Of a DNA stretch of 64,000 bases, positions 10,130 to 22,511 are shown one piece after another. A model generated the notes under the pieces. It had not been told where the DNA came from. It ran no database searches and was given only the letters and a program-made list of their open reading frames with translations. Each line of letters opens with the position of its first letter. Within the stretch, counting starts at the first letter, position 1. The position numbers and the translations under genes were made by a program. The stretch comes from Isoetes taiwanensis. Its lineage: Eukaryota; Streptophyta; Lycopodiopsida; Isoetales; Isoetaceae. The stretch covers positions 607,912-671,911 of the forward strand of contig JAJEKV010000155.1 in NCBI GenBank assembly GCA_021234155.1. The letters are read 5' to 3'.

Positions 10130-10620
10130 ACCTCTGAATACAAGAAGAAGCCGAGAAACCTTTCAGCCGAAAGCTTTGTACAAACCTTTGAGCAGAAAAA
10201 CCAAAAGCAGAAGATTGTAGAAGCCGAAAAGCCACAGAGAAAAAAAAATCGTGTTAAGTTGTAGAAGCCTAAAAGCCACCGAGAAAATGCGTAAGATTGT
10301 AGAAGCCACATAGAGCCGTAAAACTCGAAGCCGGGGCCGAAAAAGCTCGAAAAATTACTTACCAAATGCTTTAGCCGAAAACGCCGGTCGAAAAGCCGTA
10401 AAAAGCCGTGGCCGAAATGCTTTTAGCCGGGCTGCCGCCAGAAGCCAAATGCTTTAGTCGAAAAGTGCATTTAAGAAGCCGAGAAGCGCCGAGAAGCCGA
10501 GATTGTTGAAAATTAACAGATGGTTTAACAGATGATTGCCGAGAAGCGCCGAGAAGCGCACACCAGAAGTTCACGCCGAGATTGTAGATCGAAAAGCACC
10601 ACGAAATCGCACCAGCAGTT
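10130..10620. repeat. Degenerate array of agaagccgaaaagcc-type units
   Basis: Short words such as gccgaaaagcc, gccgagaagcgcc and tgtagaagcc recur many times. The two minus-strand frames in this stretch read through the repeat and I do not call them genes. Confidence 0.7.
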
Positions 10621-10729
10621 CGAAAGAGAGACAGAAAATTTGGAAAGGGAGTGTAAACTGAAAGTAATAACTACTTTAAAAAATTCGTACCGCGCCATAA
10701 TAACTGTCGCGAAAATTTATTACAAGGGG

Positions 10730-11040
10730 CTAAGGTTATAAGTTATAAGAAATTTTTAAGTTTAAAGGCTATAAGTTTTAAGTTTTAGAAATTTAAAGGT
10801 TATATTTATTTAAGGTTAGAAGTTTTAACCTTAGAACTTCTAACCTTAAAAGTTGTAAACTTACTTCTTCTAACCTTAACTTTTAACCTATAATAACCTA
10901 CCTTAAAACTTCTAACCTATAATAACCTATAATTAACTTCTAACCTAAAAATTGCTAACCTATAATACCCTCAAAAGTTTTTTCTAAGGTGACAACATTT
11001 AAGGTTATTATAGGTTAATATATTATAGGTTAACTCATGC
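10730..11040. repeat. Low-complexity aggttataag/ctaaccttaa tract with inverted copies
   Basis: Repeats of taaggttataag and of their reverse complements produce several small palindromes. Not telomeric: the unit is not TTTAGGG. Confidence 0.7.
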
Positions 11041-11103
11041 TAGGGAGATGTTATTTGGATATGCTAACTTACTATATGTTTTTATGCATTTTAGGTCAAT
11101 GGC

Positions 11104-14022
11104 ATGCAAAATGCTAAATCCCCCAAGGCCCCCAATGATGCTGATCAAGGCAAGGAAAAATCCCCAAGTAATGAAGATGACAAATATGATGGCAAAGGAA
11201 AGGAAAAGACCAGAAATGAAAAGGATGATGCCAAAGGAAAGGAAATTGTACTTTATACTCGGGTCGATTGGAAAAACAAAAAGGTCAAGATCATGCATGC
11301 ATGCAAATGTAGAGGCAAAGAGGGAGAAGGGATTATTGTTCTAGCGAGATCCTATCAATGCAAAGAATGATGAAAGATTAGGGGAGGACAAAGTTAGGTG
11401 TGGCAATCTCAAAATTATATGACAATTGGAAGGAAAAGGGTTCAGGCAAACAAGAATGCCTTGCTTGTGTGAAGCAACTAGAGGTTCCAACTATTGTTGC
11501 ATGGCCTAGGGACAATATTCAACTGGAGGGGAACTACATGTTTCCTATAGATGTAGAACCATTGTCAATAATGTTCACACAAATAGCAAGAGGCCACTTC
11601 CAACTTTCAAACATTATCCCACCAAAAGATGTAAGTCGATTATGATTGTTCTCCTGAAGCCCCGATGCAAAGTTAGAGGAAGTGAATGTTGTTGGGCCTC
11701 CCATTAGAATATTCACAATAGAGGAGATGGTGGTAGCAAGAGCTACATATCGAGAACATAAGTGTGATAGCGGGAGGAATTTCATGTACACCATATTTGG
11801 CTATGCAATTCAAGATGAAAGATCAAAGAAGAAAAGATTCCCATTGAATGGAAAGTGGATATGTTCAAAAGCATGGATGGCTATACATGGAATTCCAACC
11901 TCTTCTTGGCACAACCGACAAAAAGAGACATGAAAATGGTAGTAAAATTGCATTGCATGGGAACACCGGCCTGTAAGGCCTACCTCAAGAACTATAGCCA
12001 AAGGAAATATTTGAAAGATATGTGGATTTCAATGCGTAAAACATGCCACATAAGAGTAAGAAGGATGAATGTGGTAGAGTTATTGTTGAAAAGAGATTGC
12101 CATCCCATTGTACCCGGAAAGAGCATATTAGAGGAAATAAATGCATTGCTTCGGGAACTTGGAGTGGCCTCTATATCCCAGCCCAGTTTTAGTAGGCTAT
12201 GGAATAAGCATTTCAAGCATGTGACCATAGCAACTTCAAACAACTTTGCCAAGTGCAATTTATGTGCTAAGCTGAAGGAGACACTAGATAAGACTATTGC
12301 AACCAAGTCTAAGAGCAAAGATAAGGGAACATATGAAGGACCATATGACGGATCAACTATCATGTAGATCAACTTATTGGATGTGGAGGACCTTATCTGC
12401 AATGGAACCTAATAACAATCTATGTATTATACATGATAAAATGGACCAACAGAAGACTTGTCTTCCACAATTCAAGTACATTCCTAAGTCATGTGGAAGA
12501 TCATACCCTTTGCGATTTCAATGACTGGGGCAATATTGCATGGGCGGAGTCTCGCACCTATTATGGCCATTTCAGTTTAGAGTTGTGGAGTGATGGTCCA
12601 GATTTTCACATGGGGAGTATCATGAGGTGTTTAAGAAACTATGAGAAGGGTTACAATGGTCACCTACATGATCCTACATGCCTAGCCGGGCACTACATAG
12701 TGCATTGTTGGATGGAACCCCTAATAGTATTGAAAAAAGTTTAGCAAGGCAAGGTTTAGAAGGAATGGACCTAATGAACATGTTGGAGCTTCAACATCTC
12801 GTGCTAAACCTCGAGATCCTGCCCGAAAAAGCTCCTCTTGCAACTAGATAATTGTCTTTGGTCAAAATAAGAACAGATGGATGTTTTCTTTCCTATCCTA
12901 CTTAACTAGCGTGGGTATTTTTGAAAGAGTCAATTTGGGGTTCCTAATGCCCTGACATACTCATGAGGATGTGGATGCATTGTTTGGAAAATATAGTCAT
13001 GTATTGAGACAATGAGACAATTACCAACTTTCCCCAGTGCTATTGGAAATATTTCATGAATGTACAAATCCATCTCCTATAGGATCTATCATAGAAGAAG
13101 TGCCTGATTGGAAGAGTTTTGTGGATGGTTATGCTCTCGACATGGAAGGTCATTCTAGACCTCTTCAATTCACTTTTTGGGTGAGAGAAGGGATTCCAAT
13201 CATGCAATGAAAAAATGAGACCTTCGAGTAGAAGTGGAGAGGTGGGGCAAATTTGGCACAGAGATGCAAATGGCAAGCCTATGATACCTCCCGTCAACCA
13301 AAAGCTCTAAAACCAATCAAGAAGTCAAGCAATTGGGATTGACTAAGGATGGCATCAATGACTACATCAAGCATTGGCAAACTAATTCAGATGAGACTAA
13401 TCGTGCATTGATAGATTATTGGAAGAAGGTGATCAACTTGTTGGATGAGGTAGACACATCCTCAGAAGAGCTAAAAGAAGGGTGGTTCCCTAAAAGTAAG
13501 TGGAAAACATTAGCTGGTCTTGTGGCGAAGATGATGGTACCATTAGTAGCATTGTGAAAGGCATATGCTCCTCCTCAACTGATAAACACTATGTTGGTCC
13601 TAAGAAGGATAGGCCAAAATATCTAGGCATGGATTGTTATGAACCTTCTACTCGACGTGGAGTGCCACCAATTTGTAGTAGTAAAACCAGCAGATCTAGA
13701 GACCTATCCAAAGGTGGTTGGGATGGACTATCTCGGATATTTGCAAAGAAGAAGGTGATGTTAACTTCAATAAGGTGCTGGAATGGAATGGTGGTGTCCA
13801 AGACATCGCTTGAGTAATGTCACCGATAAAGAAAGATATTCAGATTGTTGGACAAAGAGGTGGAAGAGAAATCCTAGTGATCCTGATCTTTGGCTAGACA
13901 TTGAAACCGTATTGTACTCGTGGACTCCAAAAACTATTCCTAGTAAAACAGCGAGAGTTACAATACCTCAGGATGTAAGGAATAAGGTTCTCATATCCTT
14001 GGGGATGTTGGTGGAAAAATGA
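11104..14022 (+). pseudogene. Degenerate RNase H-like (D-D-D) transposase gene
   Basis: Protein-like frames tile this region in one direction, broken by several frameshifts and stops. In order they are a Lys/Asp-rich N-terminus (11104-11370), a conserved-looking middle, a CxxC element (CNLCAKLK, 12254-12277), then IIHDKMD with Asp at 12434, LDNCLWSK with Asp at 12847, and HTHEDVDALFGKYS with Asp at about 12968-12976. A C-terminal region ends at 14022. The spacing and motif contexts match a large uncharacterised family I remember from bryophyte, lycophyte and fern repeats, and the three aspartates suggest an RNase H-fold transposase. It may relate to DUF7869-type proteins, but I cannot confirm that. 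I found no terminal repeats. Confidence 0.55.
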
Positions 14023-14421
14023 TAAACAGTTACTATATATCAATCACTTTTAATAAAAGTTGTGTACTACTTGAGTTTCATTATATATGATTTTGTAATT
14101 TGAAGTTAAGGTGTGAATTTTTATTCCCGTGTGTGATTATATGTTAACGTCTATTCTAGTCTAAGGGCAACAAAGTTACTAAAAAAGTGAATTGAACAAA
14201 GTTACTAAAAAAGTGCAATATAAAATTTATCCCAAAATTAAGACATAATCCCAATTTAATTAAATGATGGTTAATGCCACCGTGGTCCTGAGCAATCCCA
14301 TGCAGATTAATAATTTTGCTCTAAATAGCTGATTACAACTCATCCTGAAAAGAAAATCCAAACTTAGAGCTAGCGCTATTTTTAACTAAATTGAATGGAG
14401 AAAAAATAATTAAGAATATAC
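14023..14421. other. Intergenic DNA between transposase remnant and calreticulin pseudogene
   Basis: AT-rich. A 19-bp word containing aaagttactaaaaaagtg occurs twice (about 14170 and 14195). No gene seen. Confidence 0.6.
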
Positions 14422-14971
14422 TAACTTAACATAATCATCATTCCCAGCTGGATGTGATGCTGTTTCATCATCTTCGGCATCATCTTCTGGCTCTTCAATC
14501 TGCATGATTTAAAGTCAGAAACCAAAAAGTACCGTGAGAATGCATTTAGTCATGACTTAAAAGTTATTTAGTTCCAAAGCTTACCTTTTCTTCTGTTGTC
14601 TTCTTGGATTCTTCAAAGGCGGCGCTTTCAGCCTGCCATATGCAAGACTAACCATTACACCAAATTCACTTCAAAGCTGTGAACGGCTTCCAACACATTA
14701 CCTCTTTGCTTTTGCTTCATGTTTCAGCAAAACTCTTTGCATACTCGGGGTCATCACTGACAAGGAAGTTATCAAAAATGGAACCAGATTTCACCTATTC
14801 ATAAATATTTAACAAGCATGTCAGAAATGTCACTAATGTACATCAACATAGCTTCTTTATGAAACGAGCACATACCTTGAGGCTCGGAAGTTCCAGCACA
14901 TACCTGCCAAAGTTCAAGCCCAATGTACTTGAGGCTCGGAACGACATAAAGCTCAGGATCATCTTTAAAGT
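14422..14971 (-). pseudogene. CRT: Calreticulin pseudogene, last four exons
   Basis: Four exons with good splice borders are readable: 14904-14971, 14702-14794, 14585-14632 and about 14422-14499. They encode the end of the P-domain and the lectin strand (DFKDDPELYVVPSLKYIG, ELWQ, then VKSGSIFDNFLVSDDPEYAK), followed by the charged C-domain (AESAAFEESKKTTEEK, then EEPEDDAEDDE). Phases match: the first exon joins 28493-28550 in phase 1, the others in phase 0. Calreticulin is the Ca2+-binding lectin chaperone of the ER. Here a conserved Trp codon of the second exon reads TGA (codon 26 of 14702-14794). The C-terminus lacks a clear HDEL, and the upstream part is cut by a Copia element in the intron after 14971. 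It cannot make a working protein as it stands. Confidence 0.85.
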
Positions 14972-15040
14972 CTGATGAACAGCGTACTGAAAAGTTGAGT
15001 AAAAATGTGACAAGGAACATAAAAACAACAGGGAAGTTCC

Positions 15041-15666
15041 TGTTAGAATATGAGATCATTGCATAAGTAATGTAGGGATGCCAGGCAGGTAGAAGTTAAA
15101 GATCATCAAAACTACTATCTATCTATCTATCTATCTTATGTGAAGACAATGTTGCAAATGCAAAGATTAAGTTGTGATCTTCTTTAGGGTTGTTAGAAAT
15201 TAAATTAAACTTGAACCATTGGAAATAATGGTCAAAGGTCAATAGACCCATCTCTGAAGATATGCCTGTGGGATAATTCGTGAGACAATTTTTCTGGACA
15301 GGAAAGTTTATCTGACGCGGATCTTCAGGCTTGTCGGTCGATTCTCCACCATATAATACTGAGCAATAGGTAGCAGGGTATGCGGGCTTGCAGACGGATC
15401 TATTCACCAGTAGTTTGGGCCGGAATAGCTTGAGATCTGATTAGTTGAAGTCGTCTCGATATTTACTGCAGTATTTTCTTGTTATTGTCACCATAGACTT
15501 TCTTATAAGTTCAAATATTTAACTCTCTTATTGAATATTTGAATAAGAACTTCAATGGTTCTAGAAGCAAGTTAAATTATTTTGTGTGACAATAAGATAA
15601 ATTGTGTGGAGATAGATTGTGTTATCAACAAGTGTTGATTTGGTTAAAACAAGTTGAAAATTAACA
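15041..15666 (+). repeat. Copia 5' LTR (626 bp)
   Basis: It begins TGTTAGAATATGAG and ends AATTAACA. Compared with the 3' LTR it has about 26 extra bases near 15107-15133, including a (CTAT)n run. The minus-strand open frame in this LTR recurs in the 3' LTR but has no coding support. Confidence 0.95.
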
Positions 15667-15668
15667 TC

Positions 15669-15680
15669 TGGTATCAGAGC
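15669..15680 (+). promoter_or_regulatory. Primer-binding site, initiator tRNA-Met
   Basis: TGGTATCAGAGC lies two bases after the 5' LTR. This is the classic complement of the 3' end of plant initiator tRNA-Met that primes minus-strand DNA of many Copia elements. Confidence 0.95.
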
Positions 15681-15698
15681 GGGTTATTGGCAGAAGAG

Positions 15699-17150
15699 AT
15701 GTCTAGTCGATTTGGTGCTGGATTTTTAGCAACTGTGGAAGTTTACAAAGGAGGACCTGGATTTCAGATTTGGAAGGATGCTGTGAAGCATATATTGGAG
15801 GTTGAGGACTTGTGGGATCTCGTTGATCCTACTGGTGTTGATGCTAGTGCAGGTGTTACAAGTACTAGTGTTGTTGCTGCTACTTCTGCTGCAGGGGGCT
15901 CAGGAGGAGATGCAGATGCTGCTAGTGTGGGAGAAGTTACCTCTGGTGAGAACAGTGGAGCAAGGACTCGTTCTAATCAGGCCAAACTCAAAGAGGCTCA
16001 AGGAATTATTGCTTCAAAGGTTAGTCCTACAATTAGGCTAAAACTAAGGAACAAGAGTCCTAGGGAGATGTGGATGTTTATGCTTAACCATTTTGAAGAG
16101 AAAACTTCTTCACAGATAGATTTATTGGACAAAGAGTTTAGAAATCTTAAATTGCATGAAGAGGATGATGTGTCAGATTTCTTTAGTAAATTTGACAATA
16201 TAGTGGCTGATCTAGGAGGGGCTGGAGTAGAACTCTCTGAGAGATATCAAGTTTTAGCAATTGCAAGAGCTATTCTAGACAATTAACAACTGGGATTGTT
16301 TATAAGAAATGTTGCAAAGAGTAGAGAGGAGGCTGAAACTATCACTAGGAGAGAAATTGAGCAGAAAAAGGTGACTAAAGGAATTGAAGAAGAAACTGAA
16401 ATTCTATACACTGGTAAAACTGGAAAAAGGCAAGATAAAATCATTTGTTATTTTTGCCATGAGCCTGGCCATGTCAAAAATAATTGTCCTAAACTTAAGA
16501 AAGATGAATTTGGCCAAGGTCATCTAGCATCTAGATGCCCTACTCCTAAAGAATTTGGAAGAGGAAGGGGTGGTCTTAACAGGGGAAGAAATGTGACAAG
16601 AGGCCGAGGAGGAGGAAGGAGATCTGCTGGTACATTCATCACACAAGAGCATGAAGAAGGGGAAAAAATTATAGATGAAGATGACGTAAACTTGTTAAAT
16701 TCTGTTCTTGGAAATCAAAACAATTCTAACAAGTTATCTCATGTTCTTATAGTTGATAGTGGAGCTGAAAGATCAGTAGTTCATACTGCTGAGTTGCTCA
16801 AGAATTTAGAACAAGGAGAAGCTAGAAATGTTCAAGTAGGAAATAGAGCATTGCAAAGGATTGAAGGAAGAGGGCTGCTGCAATTGTGGGATTTGCATGG
16901 GAATATTGTAGGCATAAAAAATGTTTTGTGTGTGCCTGGGATTATCAAAAATCTCATATCTGTTAGTCAGTTAGTTGACTTGGGTTACAAAGTTGTATTT
17001 GATGTTGATGGTTGTAACATTTGGTTTGATAATAAAATCAAGTTTCATGCCAAACGCATTAGTAAATTAATTCAATTGGAACACACCAATAATTCATCTT
17101 GCAAAGTATTGGTGGTATCTGAATTTGAGCTATGGCATAATCGATTATAA
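15699..17150 (+). pseudogene. gag: Copia gag and protease, with internal stop
   Basis: The gag frame starts at ATG 15699 and reads to a TAA at 16284-16286. The same frame then continues through to 17150, so a single nonsense codon splits it. The nucleocapsid zinc knuckle reads CYFCHEPGHVKNNC, followed by an Arg/Gly-rich tail. The aspartic protease site is DSGAERSV, followed by the usual hydrophobic strand. The frame shifts at the pre-integrase motif (WHNRL), where a short deletion brings in a stop. Confidence 0.9.
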
Positions 17151-18264
17151 CCTCAAGTTATTAGCAAAGAAAGGCTTCATTATATATGAAAATGAGGAAA
17201 AGGGGCATATATGTGAGGGATGTATGCTTGGGAAAATACATAGGTTGCCTTTTCCCAAATCAAAAAAGAAAAGTGAAGAGGCACTAGAGTTAGTTCACAC
17301 TGACCAGTGTGGGCCTTTGAACATTAGAGGCAGAACTAGCAAAAGGTATTTCATCACCTTCATTGATGACTATACCAGAAAATGTTAGCTAATAAGGCTC
17401 AAGCTTTGACTGCCTTCAAGCAATTTGTAGCAGAATCAGAAAGGCAAACAGGTGTGAAACTAATATAAGGTCTGACAGAGGGGAAGAATATCTTTCAGCC
17501 AAATTTAAGAGTTTTTGCATTGCCAATGGTATTAGGAGACAGCTGACTTGTAGATATAGCCCTCAACAAAATAGAATAGCAGAAAGAAGAAACAGAACCT
17601 TAATGAATGCTGTTAGGTCAATGATCAAAAGCAGTGGATTACCAAACTATTTATGGGAAGAGACCTTGTTGATTGCCAATCTCATACAAAACAAGCTTCC
17701 CTCTTCAAGCTTGCAAGGAAATATTCCTGATCTAATGTGGTATGGAGAAGACTCAGAAATTGATTATGGAAAATTTAAGGTATATGGGTGTTTGGCCTAT
17801 GTACATTAACCAGATGAGCTTAGAAAGAAACTTGATGATAAAGCTGAAATTGGTTTCTTAGTAGGCTATGACAGCCATTCAAAGGGTTACAGGATTTTTA
17901 CTCCAGAAAATAAAAATGTATCATTAGTAGAGATGTGGTTTTTTGTGAGGATGTCTTATACAAAAATAGACATCAAATCACAAAAGAAGACTCCTTAGTC
18001 AAAATGCTTCAAGTACCAAATAATCAAATTGATTATGAAGAAGAGGAGGAGGAAACTAAGGAAGCTAAAGAAGCTGAAAATGCAACTCAGATCCAGAGGG
18101 CCCAAACTGAACTTGTTGAAGCTGAAATGGTTGAGCCTGATAGGATACCAGAGAAAAAAGTCAGAAAGAGAAGAACTGAAGCACAAAGGCTGTTGGAGGA
18201 AATTAATTTTGATAAAGAAGCTTATGGGAGAAATGTTTTAGGTGGAAGCAAAAGACTAGAATAA
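17125..18264 (+). pseudogene. Copia integrase, broken
   Basis: A pre-integrase zinc-binding segment (CEGCMLGKIHRLPF) leads into the integrase core with VHTDQCGPL and FIDDYTRKC, where a stop falls at about 17385. The core resumes in other frames with RSDRGEEYL and QQNRIAERRNRT, giving the D, D and E positions. A C-terminal acidic linker (17935-18264) follows before the reverse transcriptase. At least three frame breaks are present. The protein would insert the cDNA into the host genome, but no intact reading frame remains. Confidence 0.9.
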
Positions 18265-18294
18265 GAACAAGAAGTTGATGAGATTGAACAAATT

Positions 18295-19904
18295 ATGGCT
18301 ATAATAGAGGATGTTGAAGTGCCTAGAACAATTGAACAAGCTTTGGAAAGTGCTCAAGCAGAACAATGGAAAAATGCAATGTATGAGGAATTGGATTCTT
18401 TTGTGGATACTCATACTTATGATGTTGTAAAGCAACCTGTTGTGCAGAATATAGTGGGCAGTAAATGGATTTTTAAAATCAAAACTAATGCAGATGGCTC
18501 CAAGAAATATAACGCACGGTTGGTTGCACAGGGCTTTACTCAAAAACAGGGTCAAGACTATGATAAAACCTATTCCCCCATCGTCAAACTTACAAGCATA
18601 AGAGTTCTTTTAAGTCTAGCCAATGCTCTTGATTTAGAAATACATCATATGGATGTCAAGACTGCATTTCTAAATGCTACATTGGAAGAAAATATTTTTA
18701 TGAAACAGGCTCCTAGTTTTGAAAAAGGCAAAAATCTAGTTTGGAAATTAAACAGGGCAGTATATGGTTTAAAACAAGCTCCAAGAGAATGGTATATTTG
18801 TATGGATACATTTCTGAAAGAGCAAGGGTTTGAGAAATTTCAAAATGATGGCAATCTATATAGATACAAAATGGGAGATGAATTTTGCATTATAGCTTTA
18901 TATGTGGATGTTGTATCATGATTGCAAATTCCACTAAAATCCTGAATGCATGCAAAGATATTCTGAAACATAGGTTCAAAATGTCAGATCTAGGGCCTTT
19001 GCAGAAGTTCCTGGGAATAGAAGTTGTAAGAGACAGGAAAAATAAAATACTGAAGTTGAAGCAAAGAGGACATATAGATAACATGCTTAAAAGGTTCAAT
19101 ATGGAGCATGCTTGTACTGCCAAAACACCAATTGTACCAGAACATCAGTTGACTGCTGAGGTTGAAGCAGATATAGAAGAACTGGAATATATAAAACAGA
19201 TCCCATATCGTGCTCTAGTTGGTTGTTTATTGTTCTTATGCAATAGTACTAGACCAGATATAACATATGCAGTCAATATTTTAAGTAGAAGGTGCAGCAA
19301 TCCTGGAAAAATACATTGGCCAGCAGTAAAAAGAGTGTTGAAATATTTAAAAGGCACTCAGGACTATGGGATAACCTTTAATGATGACAATTTGCAAATG
19401 CATGTCTATTCAGATGCTGACTGGGCAGGAGATCAAGCTGAAAGAAAATCTACTACAGGTTATGTAATATTCCTTGCAGGTGGCACTATAAGTTGGAGAA
19501 CAAAAAAGCAGTCTGCAATTGCATTATCATCAGCTGAAGCTGAGTATGTTGCCTCTTCTCTTCTATCTAGGGAAATAGTTTGGCTCAAAAGGTTGCTGGA
19601 AGAACTAAGTGTCAAACAGGTAAATCCTACCACTATATTTTCAGATAGTCAAAGCTGCATTGCAATTGTTAAAAACCTTGTGGAACATGAGAGGACCAAG
19701 CATATAGAGTTAAGCATGCATTATATCAGAGATCAAGCTGCTAAAGGCAACATTCAAATGATATATATTAGCACTGACAGACAGATAGCTGATATTTTTA
19801 CAAAGGGACTTGCAGAAAATAAGTTCACAGGTTTTCAAAAACAACTTAAAGTACATTATTTATGCAATGAAGGAGGAGTGTTAGAATATGAGATCATTGC
19901 ATAA
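18295..19904 (+). pseudogene. Copia reverse transcriptase and RNase H, one frameshift
   Basis: The RT palm is nearly intact: KWIFKIKTNADGSKKYNARL, the HHMDVKTAFLN motif with the first catalytic Asp, and VYGLKQAPREWY. At the YVDD box (about 18901-18920) a small indel turns the second Asp into a frameshift, so the polymerase active site is destroyed and the frame changes. After it the connection and RNase H read cleanly to 19904 (YSDADWAGD, STTGYVIFLAGG, SSAEAEYVA). The coding end lies just before the purine tract. Confidence 0.95.
19868..19878 (+). promoter_or_regulatory. Copia polypurine tract
   Basis: TGAAGGAGGAG lies directly before the 3' LTR and would prime plus-strand synthesis. Confidence 0.85.
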
Positions 19905-20349
19905 GTAATGTAGGGATGCCAGGCAGGTAGAAGTTAAAGATCATCTCTTATGTGAAGACAATGTTGCAAATGCAAAGATTAAGTTGTGATCTTCTTTAGG
20001 GTTGTTAGAAATTAAATTAAACTTGAACCATTGGAAATAATGGTCAAAGGCCAATAGACCCATCTCTGAAGATATGCCTGTGGGATAATTCGTGAGACGA
20101 TTTTTCTGGACAGGAAAGTTTATCTGACGCGGATCTTCAGGCTTGTCGGTCGATTCTCCTCCATATAATACTGAGCAATAGGTAGCAGGGTATGCAGGCT
20201 TGCAGACGGATCTATTCACCAGTAGTTTGGGCCGGAATAGCTCGAGATCTGATTAGTTGAAGTCGTCTCGATATTTATTGCAGTATTTTCTTGTTATTGT
20301 CACTATAGACTTTCTTATAAGTTCAAATATTTAACTCTCTTATTGAATA
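19879..20349 (+). repeat. Copia 3' LTR, left part
   Basis: It matches 15041-15548 of the 5' LTR, minus the 26-bp insertion. It breaks off at ...TATTGAATA where the Helitron begins, and continues at 28339. Confidence 0.95.
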
Positions 20350-20360
20350 CTAGTTATGGT

Positions 20361-20377
20361 GCCCGGCGTTGCCGGGC
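20361..20377 (-). other. Helitron 3' terminal hairpin
   Basis: GCCCGGC and GCCGGGC pair around a 3-base loop, followed on the minus strand by ACCATAA and the terminal CTAG. This is the presumed stop signal for rolling-circle transfer. Confidence 0.9.
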
Positions 20378-20380
20378 ATA

Positions 20381-22510
20381 TGTACAAATGTAAGTTAATG
20401 CGAAGCATTTGGTTGGATGGAATGGTGATTTTAGAGAGAATGCACAAATTTAGCAATAATATGTAAAGCCAAAGGGATAGTGAATGACATGGATTTTGAT
20501 TGAATTGTGTTGTATACGAACTGAGAAAGTGAACGCATAGCATAATATACAATATTAGAGAAAATAAACAATGGATAGCCTTGGATTCCTCTTCAACTCT
20601 TGTGAATATTAGTATTTTTTTCTGCTATTCCATCATATAGTATATTTTCTTGCTATTTAGAAAGCTAGATACGCTCATAATGCATGAGCTTTGGGCGAGG
20701 GTTCAAACGTCGTCCAAATTGTAGAGAAGATAGATTTTGTGTATATGTGGTCTTTGAAATAGGCTTCATTATGTTATCTTGGATTACATACCAATTTGAA
20801 CATGCTCATTTGATGAAGTGCATGTCCCACATCAAATTAAGATATGTGATATAATAGAATGCTTATTCAGTTATTCCTCGTCAAGTATTACTATACATGA
20901 CATGTTTAAGATAACCTAATAAATAAGATATGTCATCTAATAAAATTCAAATGTTCCTTGTTAAGGATCACTATAAATGACATATTTTTAGCTACAAATA
21001 GCTTACACAATTGTTTCGTGCCATTCATATATTCCACATCATGACTATGTATGATATATTTCTAGCTATGAATAGGTTATCAATTGTTTCGTGCAATATT
21101 GTGAGAATTTTAAGGAAAAGCATATAGTGTGCCCCTGTTGGACTAATGGGACTACGCATTCTGCTTTTACAACGAATAAACCCATGAATTTGTGCAAAAG
21201 TAATACTATATTGAGAGCACACACTCCCAGGAATGCATGCATTACATTCCAAGCATTTGGATCCCATGCATAGGATGGGCATAGAAGCTGCATGCGTTGG
21301 GGTCATGGACAAATAGAGATTTAAAGTTATAAAACCTTAAGACTGATGTACATTTATCAACAACATATTAAATATTAAAAAAGCATACAATTAGAAAAAT
21401 CCATAAAAGACCACCAGAATGAAATAGAATTTGTAAATCTTCATCGTATGAGAATCCCTGAACAATGACAATTAAAGAACTTGTACATGAAAATGAAGTA
21501 GATCTTCAGTGGGAAGCCTGAGAACCTCCAGAAGAATGTAGATAATCTGGAAGCACAAATTTAACGTAATGTGAAAGGAAAAAAAGAAATTGGTGGAACT
21601 TTTAGAGTAATTATTGGCAGAGCCAAGTTGGCTGCCTTTGCTAAATTATTAACATTAAAAGAAGAAATGATCTATGTGTACTAAATCCGTCAATCCTTCC
21701 ATATCGAGACTTGGGTTTTGAATTCCACAGGTGGAAATAACATTTTGTGATTGAGATTTTAATATTTTGTGACTTGAAGCATTGTTTTTCGAAACGTGCA
21801 AAAATAATAATGACACAACTGATATTTCTACCTGGAAGCCACAGCTAAAATCACCAGACTTGTATCTCTTGCAAAATAATTGAAGCTAGCGTCCAAGAGT
21901 CTTGAGAAGAAATGGAGAACCCATGGGGTGAAGTAAGCTGTAATAGTGGAACCTCTTTAAAAGGAGGACCATCCATGGAAAAAATTAGTGCAAGAAGAAC
22001 AAAATACTACAAAGCAAAAAATATAAAAATCACATAGATCCAAGAATGCCATATCCTGATGTGACATTTTACTTCTGTGAAACTTTATCATGTTGGAAGC
22101 ATTGCAGAAAGAGGTCGAAAGCTTAGTTGAGTTTTATGGCTTCCTCTATCTAAACCATTGAATCGAACCATTGAATCGAACCATTGAATCCACATTCCAA
22201 GTGACTGTCTTGCTCTGACTTTTGTGCATGGGCCATAGGTGTGACTCATCTCTGCTGAGCATTAACTGCTATTATGATACTCAAAGGAAACTAAGTTCTT
22301 AATAGGCATTTCATGGAATAGTTTACATCCTAGCAGAGAAATAGAATCGGGATGCATGATTATAGCTGCTTCTCTAAATGATCTTCAGAGTGTATGTCTG
22401 TTAAGCTTTAAAGCCATAGGCAGGCAGAACTCAATGTATAGGGGTTCCTCATGCAAAGACACCAAAAACCCTAGTCTTGGATTGTTCAGCCACAGCAAGG
22501 AAAATTATAA
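20381..22510. other. Helitron interior without recognised genes
   Basis: AT-rich DNA with no frame above 95 codons and none that reads as protein. A short word, ccattgaatcgaa, is repeated near 22150. Confidence 0.6.
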
Positions 22511-22511
22511 G

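Noticed and set aside
10006-10574. Minus-strand ORFs rich in Phe and Leu (119 and 67 aa)
   Set aside because: They read through the agaagccgaaaagcc repeat and the AT-rich flank; no conserved pattern.
15123-20219. Two similar minus-strand ORFs starting MNRSVCKPAYP (15123-15407, 19941-20219)
   Set aside because: They are the same antisense frame in the two Copia LTRs; similarity comes from LTR identity, not from coding constraint.
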